A stretch of DNA of 64,000 nucleotides from Candidatus Cloacimonadota bacterium (GTDB taxonomy: Bacteria > Cloacimonadota > Cloacimonadia > Cloacimonadales > Cloacimonadaceae): NCBI GenBank assembly GCA_020532085.1, contig JAJBAV010000001.1, forward strand, positions 124,001-188,000, given 5' to 3'. This document shows, piece after piece, positions 7,899 through 16,683 of this stretch. Numbering within the stretch: position 1 is the first letter of the stretch; every line of letters starts with the position of its first letter. The position numbers and the translations under genes were made by a program. The notes beneath the pieces are model-generated. The model had not been told where the DNA came from and made no database searches. It saw only the letters and a list, made by a program, of their open reading frames with translations.

Positions 7899-9755
7899 AT
7901 GAAAGCGTCATCTAATGAGGCTTCATTCCTCGGAAACGTTGTCCGCCGGGGTGCCCTCGTATTCCTTTTTCTGATCTGCGCGGCCCCGGTCTGCGCCCAA
8001 ACCGATTATCTGGTGGTGGATGTGGACGATCTTTTCGGACTCTGGTACAGCGAAAGCGACTGGGGCGATTTTGATAACGACGGAGACCTGGACCTGCTGA
8101 TGGCTGGTTACGGACCCACCTCCGGCCAAGGTTACCACAAATTTTACCGCAACGACGGCAATTCCGCCTTCGCTCTGCTGGATCTGGGCATCACGGGCAC
8201 AGGCAACGGCAGCGTGGCTTTTGCCGATCTGGACGGAGACAACGACCTGGACGCCTTTGTCTGCGGCCAGTCTGCCACGGGTGTGGATTTCAGCGGCATC
8301 TACATTAACGAGGCGGCAAGCTTCATCCTCTCCGACGCGGTCATTCCGCACCGGATCTCCAGTTCGGTCCGCTTCGGGGATTACGATTGCGATGGCGATC
8401 TGGACATCCTCCTGACCGGCGGAACGGTTGACGATACCTCCACCAGCTTCATCCACATCTTCCGCAATGACGGTGATTTCAATTTCAGCCAGGTGGATGT
8501 GAACGCCCCGGGGATCAGATATGGCAATGCCGATTTCGGAGATTACAACAACGACGGCTGGCTGGACATCGCCCTCACCGGAAGCGCGGGAACCAGCAAT
8601 TACATCTCCAAGATCCTGGCCGGTAACAGCGAAGGAACTTTCTCCGAAACCGGGGCAACCCTTCCCGGCCTGCGCTACAGCCGCATATCATGGTACGATT
8701 TCGATTGCGACGGCGATCTGGACCTCCTGCTCAGCGGTTCCTACAGCAATTCCGAACCCAGCGTGTTCAAACTCTTTCGCAATGACGGGGATGACGTCTT
8801 CACCGACGTCCCCCAGCCAAACGTGATCGGCGAAAGGCAGGGTGATGTGGCTTGGGGAGACATCAACAACGACGGCTATCCGGATCTGATCGTGAATGGC
8901 CTGATCACCACCACCACCTACGTGGAAAAACTCTATCTCTACAACCCCCAAAACGGCCTCTATGAAGACGCCCAGACCCTCACTTACCTCAAATACGCGG
9001 CCATTTCCCTGGGGGATTATGATAACGACGGCAAGCTGGACATGAGCGTAAGTGGCCACTATGCGTCCGGTAATTATTGGAACAAACTCTATCAGAACAT
9101 CAATCCCGCGGCCAACACAGCGCCGCAACCTCCGCTGGCCTTGGGCAGCGAGGTCACGGGCAGCGACGTTCTGCTAAGCTGGGGCTCGGGCACAGACGGC
9201 GAAACCCCCTCTGCCGGGCTTTCCTACAACCTGAGAGTGGGTACCCTGCCCGGCGTCTGCGACGTCGTCAGTCCCCATGCCGACCTGGCAAGCGGCTGGC
9301 GCAAAGTGGCCCGGCCTGGAAACGCCGGACAGCGCCACGATTATTCCTTGCGAAACCTGCCCGATGGCACCTATTACTGGAGCGTGCAGGCCATCGACAA
9401 CTGCTTCGCGGGATCTGGCTTCGCCCCCGAACAGACTTTCACCATCGGCGCCGTGCCCGTTCAGGAAAACCTGCTGCCCGCCCTTCCCCGGGTGTCCAAC
9501 CATCCCAATCCCTTCAACCCCACCACCCGGATCAGCTTTACCCTGATGTCAGCCGGAAAGGTGGAAGTGTCTGTCTTCAACTCGCGCGGGCAAAAAGTGG
9601 CGATCCTGGCCGACGCGTGCCTTCCCGCCGGCGATCACAGCCTGTCCTGGAACGGAACCGGCCTGAACGGAGCCATCCTCCCTTCCGGGGTTTACGATCT
9701 TCGCGTCCGCCATGGCGCGGCCACACTGCATCACAGGATGGCGCTGATCAAATAG
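7899..9755 (+). CDS. secreted FG-GAP/VCBS repeat protein with sorting-type C-terminus
   Basis: A 618-residue exported protein. Residues 1-34 are a signal peptide ending APVCAQ. Residues about 50-395 hold seven FG-GAP/VCBS-type calcium-binding repeats of the form D-x-D-x-D-G-D-L-D (DFDNDGDLDLL, DYDCDGDLDIL, DYNNDGWLDIA and others), predicted to build a beta-propeller. An FN3-like domain (about 400-510) follows. The end, with HPNPFNPTTRISF and LPSGVYDLRVRHG, is an FlgD-Ig/type A sorting-like domain. Such proteins are exported and held at the surface in FCB bacteria, often with binding roles. The ligand is unknown. AAGGAG precedes the ATG by 6 nt. Confidence 0.9.
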   Translation: MKASSNEASFLGNVVRRGALVFLFLICAAPVCAQTDYLVVDVDDLFGLWYSESDWGDFDNDGDLDLLMAGYGPTSGQGYHKFYRNDGNSAFALLDLGITGTGNGSVAFADLDGDNDLDAFVCGQSATGVDFSGIYINEAASFILSDAVIPHRISSSVRFGDYDCDGDLDILLTGGTVDDTSTSFIHIFRNDGDFNFSQVDVNAPGIRYGNADFGDYNNDGWLDIALTGSAGTSNYISKILAGNSEGTFSETGATLPGLRYSRISWYDFDCDGDLDLLLSGSYSNSEPSVFKLFRNDGDDVFTDVPQPNVIGERQGDVAWGDINNDGYPDLIVNGLITTTTYVEKLYLYNPQNGLYEDAQTLTYLKYAAISLGDYDNDGKLDMSVSGHYASGNYWNKLYQNINPAANTAPQPPLALGSEVTGSDVLLSWGSGTDGETPSAGLSYNLRVGTLPGVCDVVSPHADLASGWRKVARPGNAGQRHDYSLRNLPDGTYYWSVQAIDNCFAGSGFAPEQTFTIGAVPVQENLLPALPRVSNHPNPFNPTTRISFTLMSAGKVEVSVFNSRGQKVAILADACLPAGDHSLSWNGTGLNGAILPSGVYDLRVRHGAATLHHRMALIK

Positions 9756-9797
9756 AGGCTGGAACAGGACTAACAGCTCGGCAGAAACCGCCGAAAG

Positions 9798-10514
9798 TCA
9801 TTTCAGGACGGGTTCGGACCCATACCGGAAACGGGACGGGTTTTCCCTGATGAACCGCTCCACCGGCTTCCCCAACCAAGATCCGCCGCCGGCCCTGAAG
9901 TGGAAAAAAGCCGCCACAGCCACCAGCAACGCGCCCGCGAGGTCCATGGCCAGGTCGGCCATCGTGTTCTCCAAAGCGCGCTGCCAGTTATAGATCCCGC
10001 TCATGTCCGTGCTGGCGCGGCCTTTGAGCAGATTGAGGCCCAGCAGCTTGTCCACCCCGAACTCGAACAGCTCCCAAACCACCCCGAACGACAGGGTGAA
10101 CCAGACCATGGCCAGAGCTGTGAGCGCAGGCCCCAGCCGCATGTGGATCTTACTGTCCCGGCTGAGGATGTGGAGCAGCAGCAAACCGGCGTAGGTGAGC
10201 AGCATGGCCGAGCCGGTGTGGATCAATTCGTCCCACCAGGCAAAGCGGTAAAAGAAATTGTGCAGCTCGCCCAGATACATCGAGGCTCCGATGAACAGCA
10301 GCCAGATCACCTTGAAAGGCTGGGGCAACGATATTTTGAAAATCTTCCCCAAGAGCGGGAACAGCAGGAACAGGACCACGGTCAAAACCGCGGAAAGCAC
10401 CCGCACCATGTTTCCCTGCAGATAATAGCTCACGCCCGCCCAAACGCTGAGCAGGACAAGCAGCCAGCGGGCGATCAATTCGATCCTGGCTCCGGTGGTC
10501 TTATTTTCAGGCAT
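9798..10514 (-). CDS. multi-pass membrane protein, DUF2238/YjdF-like
   Basis: A 238-residue inner-membrane protein with about six hydrophobic segments. WDELIHTGSAMLL, then FGVVWELFEFGVD, and a C-terminal DLAMDLAGALLVA match the pattern of the DUF2238/YjdF family (conserved D-x2-H, W-E-x2-E and D-x2-D in membrane helices). The function of that family is unknown. ATG 10514 has AAGGA 9 nt upstream. The 132 bases upstream in the same frame code a proline/glycine-rich stretch without a membrane pattern and are probably not translated. It lies convergent to the FG-GAP gene and divergent from the next secreted protein. Confidence 0.75.
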   Translation of the reverse strand: MPENKTTGARIELIARWLLVLLSVWAGVSYYLQGNMVRVLSAVLTVVLFLLFPLLGKIFKISLPQPFKVIWLLFIGASMYLGELHNFFYRFAWWDELIHTGSAMLLTYAGLLLLHILSRDSKIHMRLGPALTALAMVWFTLSFGVVWELFEFGVDKLLGLNLLKGRASTDMSGIYNWQRALENTMADLAMDLAGALLVAVAAFFHFRAGGGSWLGKPVERFIRENPSRFRYGSEPVLK

Positions 10515-10816
10515 TGCGTCAGTCCTTACGTGATTCTTGATCAGCGGACCTTTTCCCGTAATGCCGATCGTGTCAACAAAAAACTCGCGGCCTCCCCACC
10601 CTTTCCCCTGCCCTGTTTTTTCACTTGACAAATAATTACGTTCCATTTAAAAACGGATTATGAAGTGGAGCGCCTCTCAGCCGCGTCCAGGCAGGCCATA
10701 TTCCGGGCCACCCGCCGGGATGTGAAGCTCTACGCCGCAAGAGGACTTGCGGCCATCACCGGCGCTCCCCAAGGCTGACAGAGCGGAAAAGTCCATTGGC
10801 AAAGGAGGTTTACGCC

Positions 10817-10918
10817 ATGGAAACTTCACGAGACCTCTTGGCTTTCAAGTTGAATTTCCGGAGGTCTGTTGATGTTTGTCAACAGCTCCGGCCTCCCCCC
10901 TTCAAATCCTCATGGTAA
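10817..10918 (+). CDS. possible 33-residue leader peptide
   Basis: A short frame with a near-perfect ribosome binding site (AAAGGAGG at 10801-10808, 8 nt before ATG). It begins METSRDLLAFKLNF and stops 10 nt before the start of the next secreted protein, with that gene's own AAGGAG overlapping the stop. It may be a leader or coupling peptide. Its coding status rests on the ribosome binding site alone, and chance cannot be excluded. Confidence 0.3.
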   Translation: METSRDLLAFKLNFRRSVDVCQQLRPPPFKSSW

Positions 10919-10928
10919 GGAGTTCAGC

Positions 10929-11630
10929 ATGAAAAAACTTCTCATCCTCACTCTGCTTCTCGCATCACTGGGAAGTGCGCATGGACTCGTCGGCTTCGGG
11001 GAGTCCAACATCTTCACCATCATCGTGCCGACCCTGCCGGTGGAGCTGTCGTCCTTTACTGCCGCGGTTACAGTCCAGAACTTTGTTTCAGTGAACTGGA
11101 CCAGTCAGACGGAGACTGGCCTGGTCGGCTACCGCATTTATCGGGCTCAAGCGGCGGAATTGGCCGGAGCCCAGCTTCTCACTCCTGTCTGCATCCCGGC
11201 TACCAACAGCTCCCAACCGCACAGCTACAGCCATGTGGACCAGGAAGTGGAGCTGGGCCGCACCTATCATTACTGGTTGGAAAGCGCCGATTACTGCGGC
11301 AGCAACTTTTACGGCCCCGCCAGCGTAACCGTGGAACCGGCCTCCGCCCCACCCCTGCCCGAGGTCACCCTGATGCGTGATCCCTGGCCCAACCCCTTCA
11401 GAGCCTGCGCCAACCTCGAGATCGAGGTGAAGGCCGACGAAACCGCCGTCCTCGGCATCTACAACCTGGCCGGGCAATTGGTGAGCACCGAGAGCTTCAG
11501 CCCCGGCTATCACAAACTGGCCTGGGACGGCCGGGACAGCCGCGGACGCCCCTGCTCCAGCGGCATCTATCTGCTCCGCCTCGTTTCCCCCAGCCGTGTT
11601 TGCAGCAATAAACTGGTGCTGCTGAAATAG
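10929..11630 (+). CDS. small secreted FN3 protein with sorting-type C-terminus
   Basis: A 233-residue exported protein. KKLLILTLLLASLGSAHG is the signal peptide. LPVELSSFTAAV...VNWTSQTETGLVGYRIYR is the FN3-like segment that often precedes sorting domains in this group. DPWPNPFRACANLEIEV to SSGIYLLRLVSPSRVCSNKLVLLK is the FlgD-Ig/type A sorting-like module. It has little beyond the FN3 and the sorting module, so it may be a minimal surface protein or adaptor. ATG 10929 has TAAGGAG seven nt upstream. An earlier in-frame ATG at 10869 lacks this and would spoil the signal peptide. It is 10 nt from the next gene and is probably co-transcribed. Confidence 0.88.
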   Translation: MKKLLILTLLLASLGSAHGLVGFGESNIFTIIVPTLPVELSSFTAAVTVQNFVSVNWTSQTETGLVGYRIYRAQAAELAGAQLLTPVCIPATNSSQPHSYSHVDQEVELGRTYHYWLESADYCGSNFYGPASVTVEPASAPPLPEVTLMRDPWPNPFRACANLEIEVKADETAVLGIYNLAGQLVSTESFSPGYHKLAWDGRDSRGRPCSSGIYLLRLVSPSRVCSNKLVLLK

Positions 11631-11640
11631 GGAGGCAGCC

Positions 11641-14133
11641 ATGAACAAGACAATCCTGACCCTCGCGGCCCTGCTATCCGTCCTGTGCCTGTTCGCGGGC
11701 GCTCCGGAAGTGACCGCCGTGACCGCCTCCCAGCAGGAAAACCTGGTGGTGATCGACTACTACCTCGCCCATCCCGACGAATTGTTGTGTAACGTCTCGG
11801 TGGAAATATCGGACGACGGTGGCCTCAGCTACGGCATCGTTCCCAGCCCTGGTTCCCTGAGCGGGGATATCGGCATCCTCGAAGCCACCGTACAGGGCGC
11901 TCCCCGCCAGATCGTCTGGGATTACAGCCAGGACGGCATCCCCTCTGGCACCAACTACCGTGCCAAGGTGGTCGCCGACGATAACATCCCCGTCATCGTA
12001 TCTCCCCTCACCCATGTCCTCACAGCCGCCGATCTGCCCTTCATAGTGCATATGGACGAGATGAACCTGGTGCTTCTCAACTCAGCCCCGGCTCAATACT
12101 ACACCCCCGGCAACATCCTTGTAATGGCTCCCTGCCCCCAGATCCCCTCCGGCCTGATACGCAAGGTCGTCAGCTTCTATTTCTCGGGCAACCTGGTTTA
12201 CCTCGAAACGGTAACTGCCACGCTGGAAGAGGCCTTCGATCAGGTCCAGCTGAGCTTCAGCGGGGACCTGAAAGCCTCGGACATGGTTTCCTTCGGCCCC
12301 TTGGTGGACGGAGTCACTTATGTTCCGGATGGCAAGGACCTCAGCCATACATTCGACCTGAGTTTCGAGATGACCACGGATGAAGGGGTCAAACTCGCTG
12401 TCACCGGGGAAGTTAAAATTACCCTGGGCTACGACATGAGCATCACCGTGAGCGGACCCTTTTGGGACACGAAACTGAGTTACCTGAAAGCCGGTGGACA
12501 TGGATCTGTGAATGCCACCATTGGACTGGAGATCGGCGGTGAACTCTCGGTGGACAAAAAGGTCGAACTCGGCGTGATAAATTTCGCGCCCATAACCGTC
12601 TGGGCGGGTCCCGTGCCAATCGTTTTGCTCCCCTCCGTGACTTTGGCCCTGGAGCTTGAAGCCGGCGTGGGAGCCTCTGTCACAACCTCGGTGACCGATA
12701 TCGTAACTTTTTCCGCCGGGATCAAATACGATGAGGACGCTTCGGCCCAATGGTCACCCTATGGAGACGCCGCCAATAGCTTCAGCTTCAATCCGCCTTC
12801 GCTCTCCACGAGTTTGAACGCCTCCGTCGCCGCGGGGCCGCAACTGGAGCTCAAGCTCTACGGCATTGCCGGTCCGTTTATATATACCCCCCTCTACGTT
12901 GAACTGGAAGCCGATGTCTTTGCCACTCCCTGGTGGACCTTGAAGGCCGGCTTCAAAGCCGATGCCGGGGTGGAGGTTGAAGTGTTGGGCGTCGGATTGG
13001 AATGGGGAGTCACCGTTTTCGACTACCCCATTACTCTGGCCTCGGCCACCACCGACCAGGTCGCCCAGCCTTCTTTCAGCCCGGGCGGAGCAAACTATGC
13101 CGCCGCCCAGAACGTTACCATCTCCTGCTCCACCGACGGCGCTTCCATCCGCTACACCACCGACGGCAGCGATCCCAGCACCGCCTCAACCCTCTACTTC
13201 GGGCCGGTGAACATCAACTCCGACACCACCCTGAAGGCCAGGGCGTTCAAGAGCCCCTGGAAGCCCAGTGACACAGCCTCGGCCACTTACACGATTTCAA
13301 CCCCGGCGGTGGCGACCCCGGCGGTCAGCCCCGCTGCCGGAGACTACCTGACATCCGTGGTTGTCTCCATCTCCTGCGCCACCGACGCCGCCAACATCCA
13401 CTACACCACCGACGGCACCACTCCCACCACTTCCTCACTCCAGTATGTGAACCCCTTCACTCTCACAGAGTCCGCCACCGTCAACGCCAGAGGCTTCAAG
13501 GACGGATACAATGCCAGCCTCACCGCCTCCGCCGCATACGCGATCATCGACGTGGAGGAGTATGGGTCCGGAAAGGACGCCAGCATCCACGCGGCCATGC
13601 CAAACACCAACGACGGCACCGGAGAGCGCCTCACTGTGAGGAACGGGGTGGGAAATCCGCTCTATCCGCCCCCGGCCGGGTCCTGGCAGATCGACACCCT
13701 CATCTGGTTCAGCCTGGCTTCGGTCCCCGCTGGCTCCACCATCGATTCCGCCACCCTGATGCTATACTACTGCGATAACAAGGACAACAACCCGGCAGGC
13801 CGGACGCTGTCGCTTTTCAGCGCCAACCTGCCCTGGAACGAAAACACGCTCACCTGGAACAACCAGCCCACCTATCCCGTGGCCACCTCAGTCTCCAGCT
13901 CCGTGCCCGCCTCCTGCCCTTCCTGGATGGCCTGGGACGTAACAGCCGACGTCCAGGATTTTGTGGCTGGAACAACCCTCAACTATGGCTGGAAGATCAC
14001 CGACATCACGCCCTGGAACGACTACAACATCCCCATCACCTATTTCCGTTCCCGGGACTACGTCAATACAACGGAACGTCCCTACCTCGAGGTGCAACTG
14101 GCCGGAAAGGCGGAGCCGCTGATCTTCAAGTGA
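11641..14133 (+). CDS. large secreted protein with two chitobiase-type domains and a DNRLRE domain
   Basis: An 830-residue exported protein (signal peptide 1-20, ending LFAGA). Residues about 20-120 look like an Ig/FN3-type domain with VSVEISDDGGLSY. Residues about 130-470 form an unrecognised beta-rich region rich in alternating hydrophobic residues. Two tandem domains (about 475-550 and 555-635) have the pattern PxFSPGGANYxAAQNVTISC followed by IRYTTDGSDPS, as in chitobiase/beta-hexosaminidase C-terminal domains. The last 190 residues (DASIHAAMPNTNDGTGERL...LTWNNQP) are a DNRLRE-type domain. No catalytic domain is recognised. Carbohydrate or surface binding is plausible. Confidence 0.88.
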   Translation: MNKTILTLAALLSVLCLFAGAPEVTAVTASQQENLVVIDYYLAHPDELLCNVSVEISDDGGLSYGIVPSPGSLSGDIGILEATVQGAPRQIVWDYSQDGIPSGTNYRAKVVADDNIPVIVSPLTHVLTAADLPFIVHMDEMNLVLLNSAPAQYYTPGNILVMAPCPQIPSGLIRKVVSFYFSGNLVYLETVTATLEEAFDQVQLSFSGDLKASDMVSFGPLVDGVTYVPDGKDLSHTFDLSFEMTTDEGVKLAVTGEVKITLGYDMSITVSGPFWDTKLSYLKAGGHGSVNATIGLEIGGELSVDKKVELGVINFAPITVWAGPVPIVLLPSVTLALELEAGVGASVTTSVTDIVTFSAGIKYDEDASAQWSPYGDAANSFSFNPPSLSTSLNASVAAGPQLELKLYGIAGPFIYTPLYVELEADVFATPWWTLKAGFKADAGVEVEVLGVGLEWGVTVFDYPITLASATTDQVAQPSFSPGGANYAAAQNVTISCSTDGASIRYTTDGSDPSTASTLYFGPVNINSDTTLKARAFKSPWKPSDTASATYTISTPAVATPAVSPAAGDYLTSVVVSISCATDAANIHYTTDGTTPTTSSLQYVNPFTLTESATVNARGFKDGYNASLTASAAYAIIDVEEYGSGKDASIHAAMPNTNDGTGERLTVRNGVGNPLYPPPAGSWQIDTLIWFSLASVPAGSTIDSATLMLYYCDNKDNNPAGRTLSLFSANLPWNENTLTWNNQPTYPVATSVSSSVPASCPSWMAWDVTADVQDFVAGTTLNYGWKITDITPWNDYNIPITYFRSRDYVNTTERPYLEVQLAGKAEPLIFK

Positions 14134-14166
14134 ATTGATTTGTCCGGACTGCGGCCCTTTGACTGC

Positions 14167-14197
14167 AAGGCCTGCCGCTCTGGCAGGCCTTTGCTTT
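14167..14197 (+). terminator. rho-independent terminator after the DNRLRE protein gene
   Basis: A 10-bp stem AAGGCCTGCC/GGCAGGCCTT with a 5-nt loop (14167-14191), followed by a short T-rich tract. It lies 34 nt after the stop codon. Confidence 0.8.
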
Positions 14198-14533
14198 CCA
14201 AGGAGTCGTTCCTGAGGCCATCGATCCGGCTGTTTGGAAGCCACCCGCCTGATCCCCGCACCAGAGGCGGGAATCTCCCGGGAGGCAGGCTGGAGGGGCA
14301 GTAGAATCAATAAGGGATGAGCCTCGGAAAGCGCTGAAAGTGTGGATAAGGTGAAAATCCCTGCGATCCGGTTGATCGCAGGTAAACAAAGGCTCTCTTT
14401 CAAATCAAGTAACTGAGGCAACCCGTTATGAACCATGCCATCTTATCTTGGGTTGCCAAATCCCTGCGCTGACTCTGCACAGCGGCAGAAACTTAACCTG
14501 GACACACAACCCCGCCTTGCGCGGGGTGCAGGG
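14198..14533. other. start of repeat island, no gene
   Basis: There is no supported reading frame. The stretch holds GC-rich non-coding sequence leading into the inverted repeats that fill the next 2 kb. CTCTTTCAAATC at 14394-14405 resembles the TTTGAAAGAGAG found at 47136-47147 in the second repeat island. Confidence 0.5.
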
Positions 14534-14796
14534 CTATAGGCGGGGTGTTTCAACCCCCTTAAAAGCACTCGGGCAAATCCCTGAAAAACCCCTCGCCAGA
14601 GGGGAGCATGACTTCGGTTCGTGATTTATCGCGGATCAGAGGTGCGTTGCTAAATCCCAGATCATTATGGCGAAGCGATTAATCGCTCCGCAAATTCCTT
14701 CACCCTGCAGGATTTTATCCTTTTGCCTGGTCATCCCTGCCACGGGGGTTGAAACACCCCGCCTATAGTGCTTCACCCCTCTGGCGAGGGGTTTTT
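14534..14796. repeat. two interleaved perfect inverted repeats (A-B-A'-B')
   Basis: Arm A (14534-14558, CTATAGGCGGGGTGTTTCAA plus CCCCC) is the exact reverse complement of 14744-14768. Arm B (14584-14604, AAAAACCCCTCGCCAGAGGG plus G) is the exact reverse complement of 14776-14796. The order A, B, A', B' is not nested. B is itself a hairpin (CCCCTC/GAGGGG). In the second copy A' and B' are 7 nt apart, while in the first A and B are 25 nt apart. No coding sequence is seen between them. Confidence 0.85.
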
Positions 14797-15130
14797 CCGG
14801 CCATTACCCACTCGGTTTGAAAAAGAGCCAAAGAAAAAAACAAGCTTTGGATTGCTACTTGCGTAAAAAACGCGGATCGCCACACCCAGAGGGGCTTTGG
14901 ACTTCAGACAGCGAGGGTTGATCCGCAGCCAACAAAACCAGACCCTGTTTGAAGCCCAAGCCGGCCAAGCGATTGCGTTTGTTTCAACTCTATACAGCCG
15001 GCTAGGACTCCATAGCTTACAATGCATACGTCATCCCGGACTTGATCCGGGATCCAGCCCCGCAGCCGGAGTGGGGATAGCTTGGTTTCTGGAATGAATC
15101 GCCGCAGGGTGTGGCAGTTTTAATAGTTCT

Positions 15131-15413
15131 AATAATTCACAAGTTCCCCTTATACGGGGGAAACCGATTTTAATGATTCTCCAAATTCACTGATTCTCTC
15201 TTTACGGCCCCGCCGGAGGGGGCATTTGCCGGTAATGACAGCACATGGACGGAAGACCATATATTACATATATATACCTATATAACTACTAATACCTACT
15301 ATATTACTATATATTATATCTATATAGTATATCTATCAGTATCTTATATATCCTGGACCTGGTTCTGGACCGGGGTTTATAAAAAGGGGCCGTATAGGGT
15401 GAATTGGTGAATT
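15131..15413. repeat. arm/AT-core/arm element, unit 1
   Basis: The left arm begins AATAATTCACAAGTTCCCC and runs to TACGG. It is followed by a GC-rich stretch, an AT-only core whose 53-nt heart (15267-15319) recurs in units 2 and 3, a CCTGGACCTGGTTCTGGACC segment, and an opposite-strand arm GGGGCCGTATAGGGTGAATT. The left arm is more diverged than in the other units. Confidence 0.75.
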
Positions 15414-15441
15414 TGGGGAATCATTAAAATTGAATGATTCG

Positions 15442-15676
15442 AATAATTCACAAGTTCCCTTTATACGGCCCCGCCGGAGAGGGGTTCTGGGAAAAATGGC
15501 ACAACCAGGACTTAAACTCCTATATACCATATATATACCTATATAACTACTAATACCTACTATATTACTATATATTATATATAAGTATATATATAACAGA
15601 AACTTGGACCCTCTTCACCCCGGTCTTGGATGAGACAAGCCAAAAGCGGCTATATAAGGGGAATTTGTGAATTATT
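15442..15676. repeat. arm/AT-core/arm element, unit 2
   Basis: 235 bp. Left arm AATAATTCACAAGTTCCCTT..TACGGCC and right arm GCGGCTATATAAGGGGAATT..GAATTATT form an imperfect inverted repeat. The AT core heart is at 15528-15580, identical to unit 1 over 53 nt. A GGTCTTGGATGAGACAAGCC segment separates core and right arm. The 93 nt at 15387-15479, which join the right arm of unit 1 to the left arm of unit 2, are repeated exactly at 15733-15825. Confidence 0.8.
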
Positions 15677-15787
15677 CGGATCATTCAAACCAGCCCTGGT
15701 CGATTGGGTTTAGAGGAAGCTTGGAACGGGGAGGGCCGTATAGGGTGAATTGGTGAATTTGGGGAATCATTAAAATTGAATGATTCG

Positions 15788-16023
15788 AATAATTCACAAG
15801 TTCCCTTTATACGGCCCCGCCGGAGGTGAGAATTGTCCAAATAGACAACACCTGGATGTATAGTCATATATAGCATATATATACCTATATAACTATTAAT
15901 ACCTACTATATTAGTATATATTATATCTATATAGTATATATATCAGTATATTACATACCCTTCTCCTGGTCCTGGATGAGTCAAGCCAAAAAGCGGCCGT
16001 ATAGTGGGAATTTGTGAATTATT
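15788..16023. repeat. arm/AT-core/arm element, unit 3
   Basis: 236 bp, nearly the same length and layout as unit 2: left arm, AT core (heart 15874-15926, two differences from the other copies), GGTCCTGGATGAGTCAAGCC, then right arm GCGGCCGTATAGTGGGAATT..GAATTATT. An extra right-arm copy (from 15733) precedes it. No reading frame of interest crosses the unit. Confidence 0.8.
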
Positions 16024-16210
16024 CGAATTACTCATTTTCATTTTTGCACCTAAACCAAATCCTCCGAATTGACAACCGCTGTTTTTTCAACGGCGTCATC
16101 CCGGAGTCCATTACGTCATCCCGGACTTGATCCGGGATCCAGAAAAAGAACTGGATGCCAGCCCTCCCACCCGGCGAACTCGCTGCGCTCGCTCACGAGG
16201 ACCCCGGCGT

Positions 16211-16400
16211 GTCATTCCGGGGAAGCGTACGCCAGCACGCTGGGCCCCGGAATCCAGACGGTCCGGGTAATGCCCTGGGAGGGTGCCGACACAGACGCAG
16301 TCTGTATCGGACCCTGCATTGGCCTGAATCTGGGATGGGCTATTCCCGCAAGAGCTGGATTCCGGATCTCCGGCGCTGAAGCACCTGCGTCCGGAATGAC
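16211..16400. repeat. dispersed GTCATTCCGG palindromic repeats
   Basis: Two adjacent members. 16211-16349 is an inverted relative of the modules at 46905-47032 and 48086-48212 (shared GGTCCGGGTAATGCCCTGG core). 16355-16400 is the exact reverse complement of the 46-nt module at 46634-46679. Both begin or end with GTCATTCCGG/CCGGAATGAC. Related CGTCATCCCGGACTTGATCC copies lie at 15029 and 16113. Confidence 0.8.
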
Positions 16401-16631
16401 GCAAATTTGAGGCAGGGTGGGGGTGTTTAAATACGTGAAGCCGTCCAATCGGTAATCCGCATTAAAAGTGAATGCCTGGAAGCGTGAATGGAGCCGCAAA
16501 CGTCCCCGTTTGCGAAGCCTCGGAGCAGCTTGTCTTTGGGTTCTGAAAGACCTTCCGGATCTTGGCAGACGGGGACGTCTGCCACTCCTGTTTAGCCCGG
16601 AATGACAGCATCAAACCCAAGCCGGGGATGC

Positions 16632-16657
16632 AAAAAGGCGGGAATGGATCCCGCCTT
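16632..16657 (-). terminator. terminator of the hydrogenase operon
   Basis: On the minus strand AAGGCGGGA and TCCCGCCTT pair around a 5-nt loop and run into five T. It lies 27 nt after the hydA stop, at the end of the 12-gene operon. Confidence 0.85.
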
Positions 16658-16683
16658 GGTTTGATCGTTTATTGAAAGCCGCG

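Noticed and set aside
15250-15960. Replication origin based on AT-rich blocks
   Set aside because: No DnaA boxes, dnaA, dnaN or parAB genes nearby. The AT blocks belong to repeated elements.
15131-16023. CRISPR array
   Set aside because: Repeats are long, palindromic and flank AT-only cores. There are no short regular spacers of varied sequence and no cas genes.
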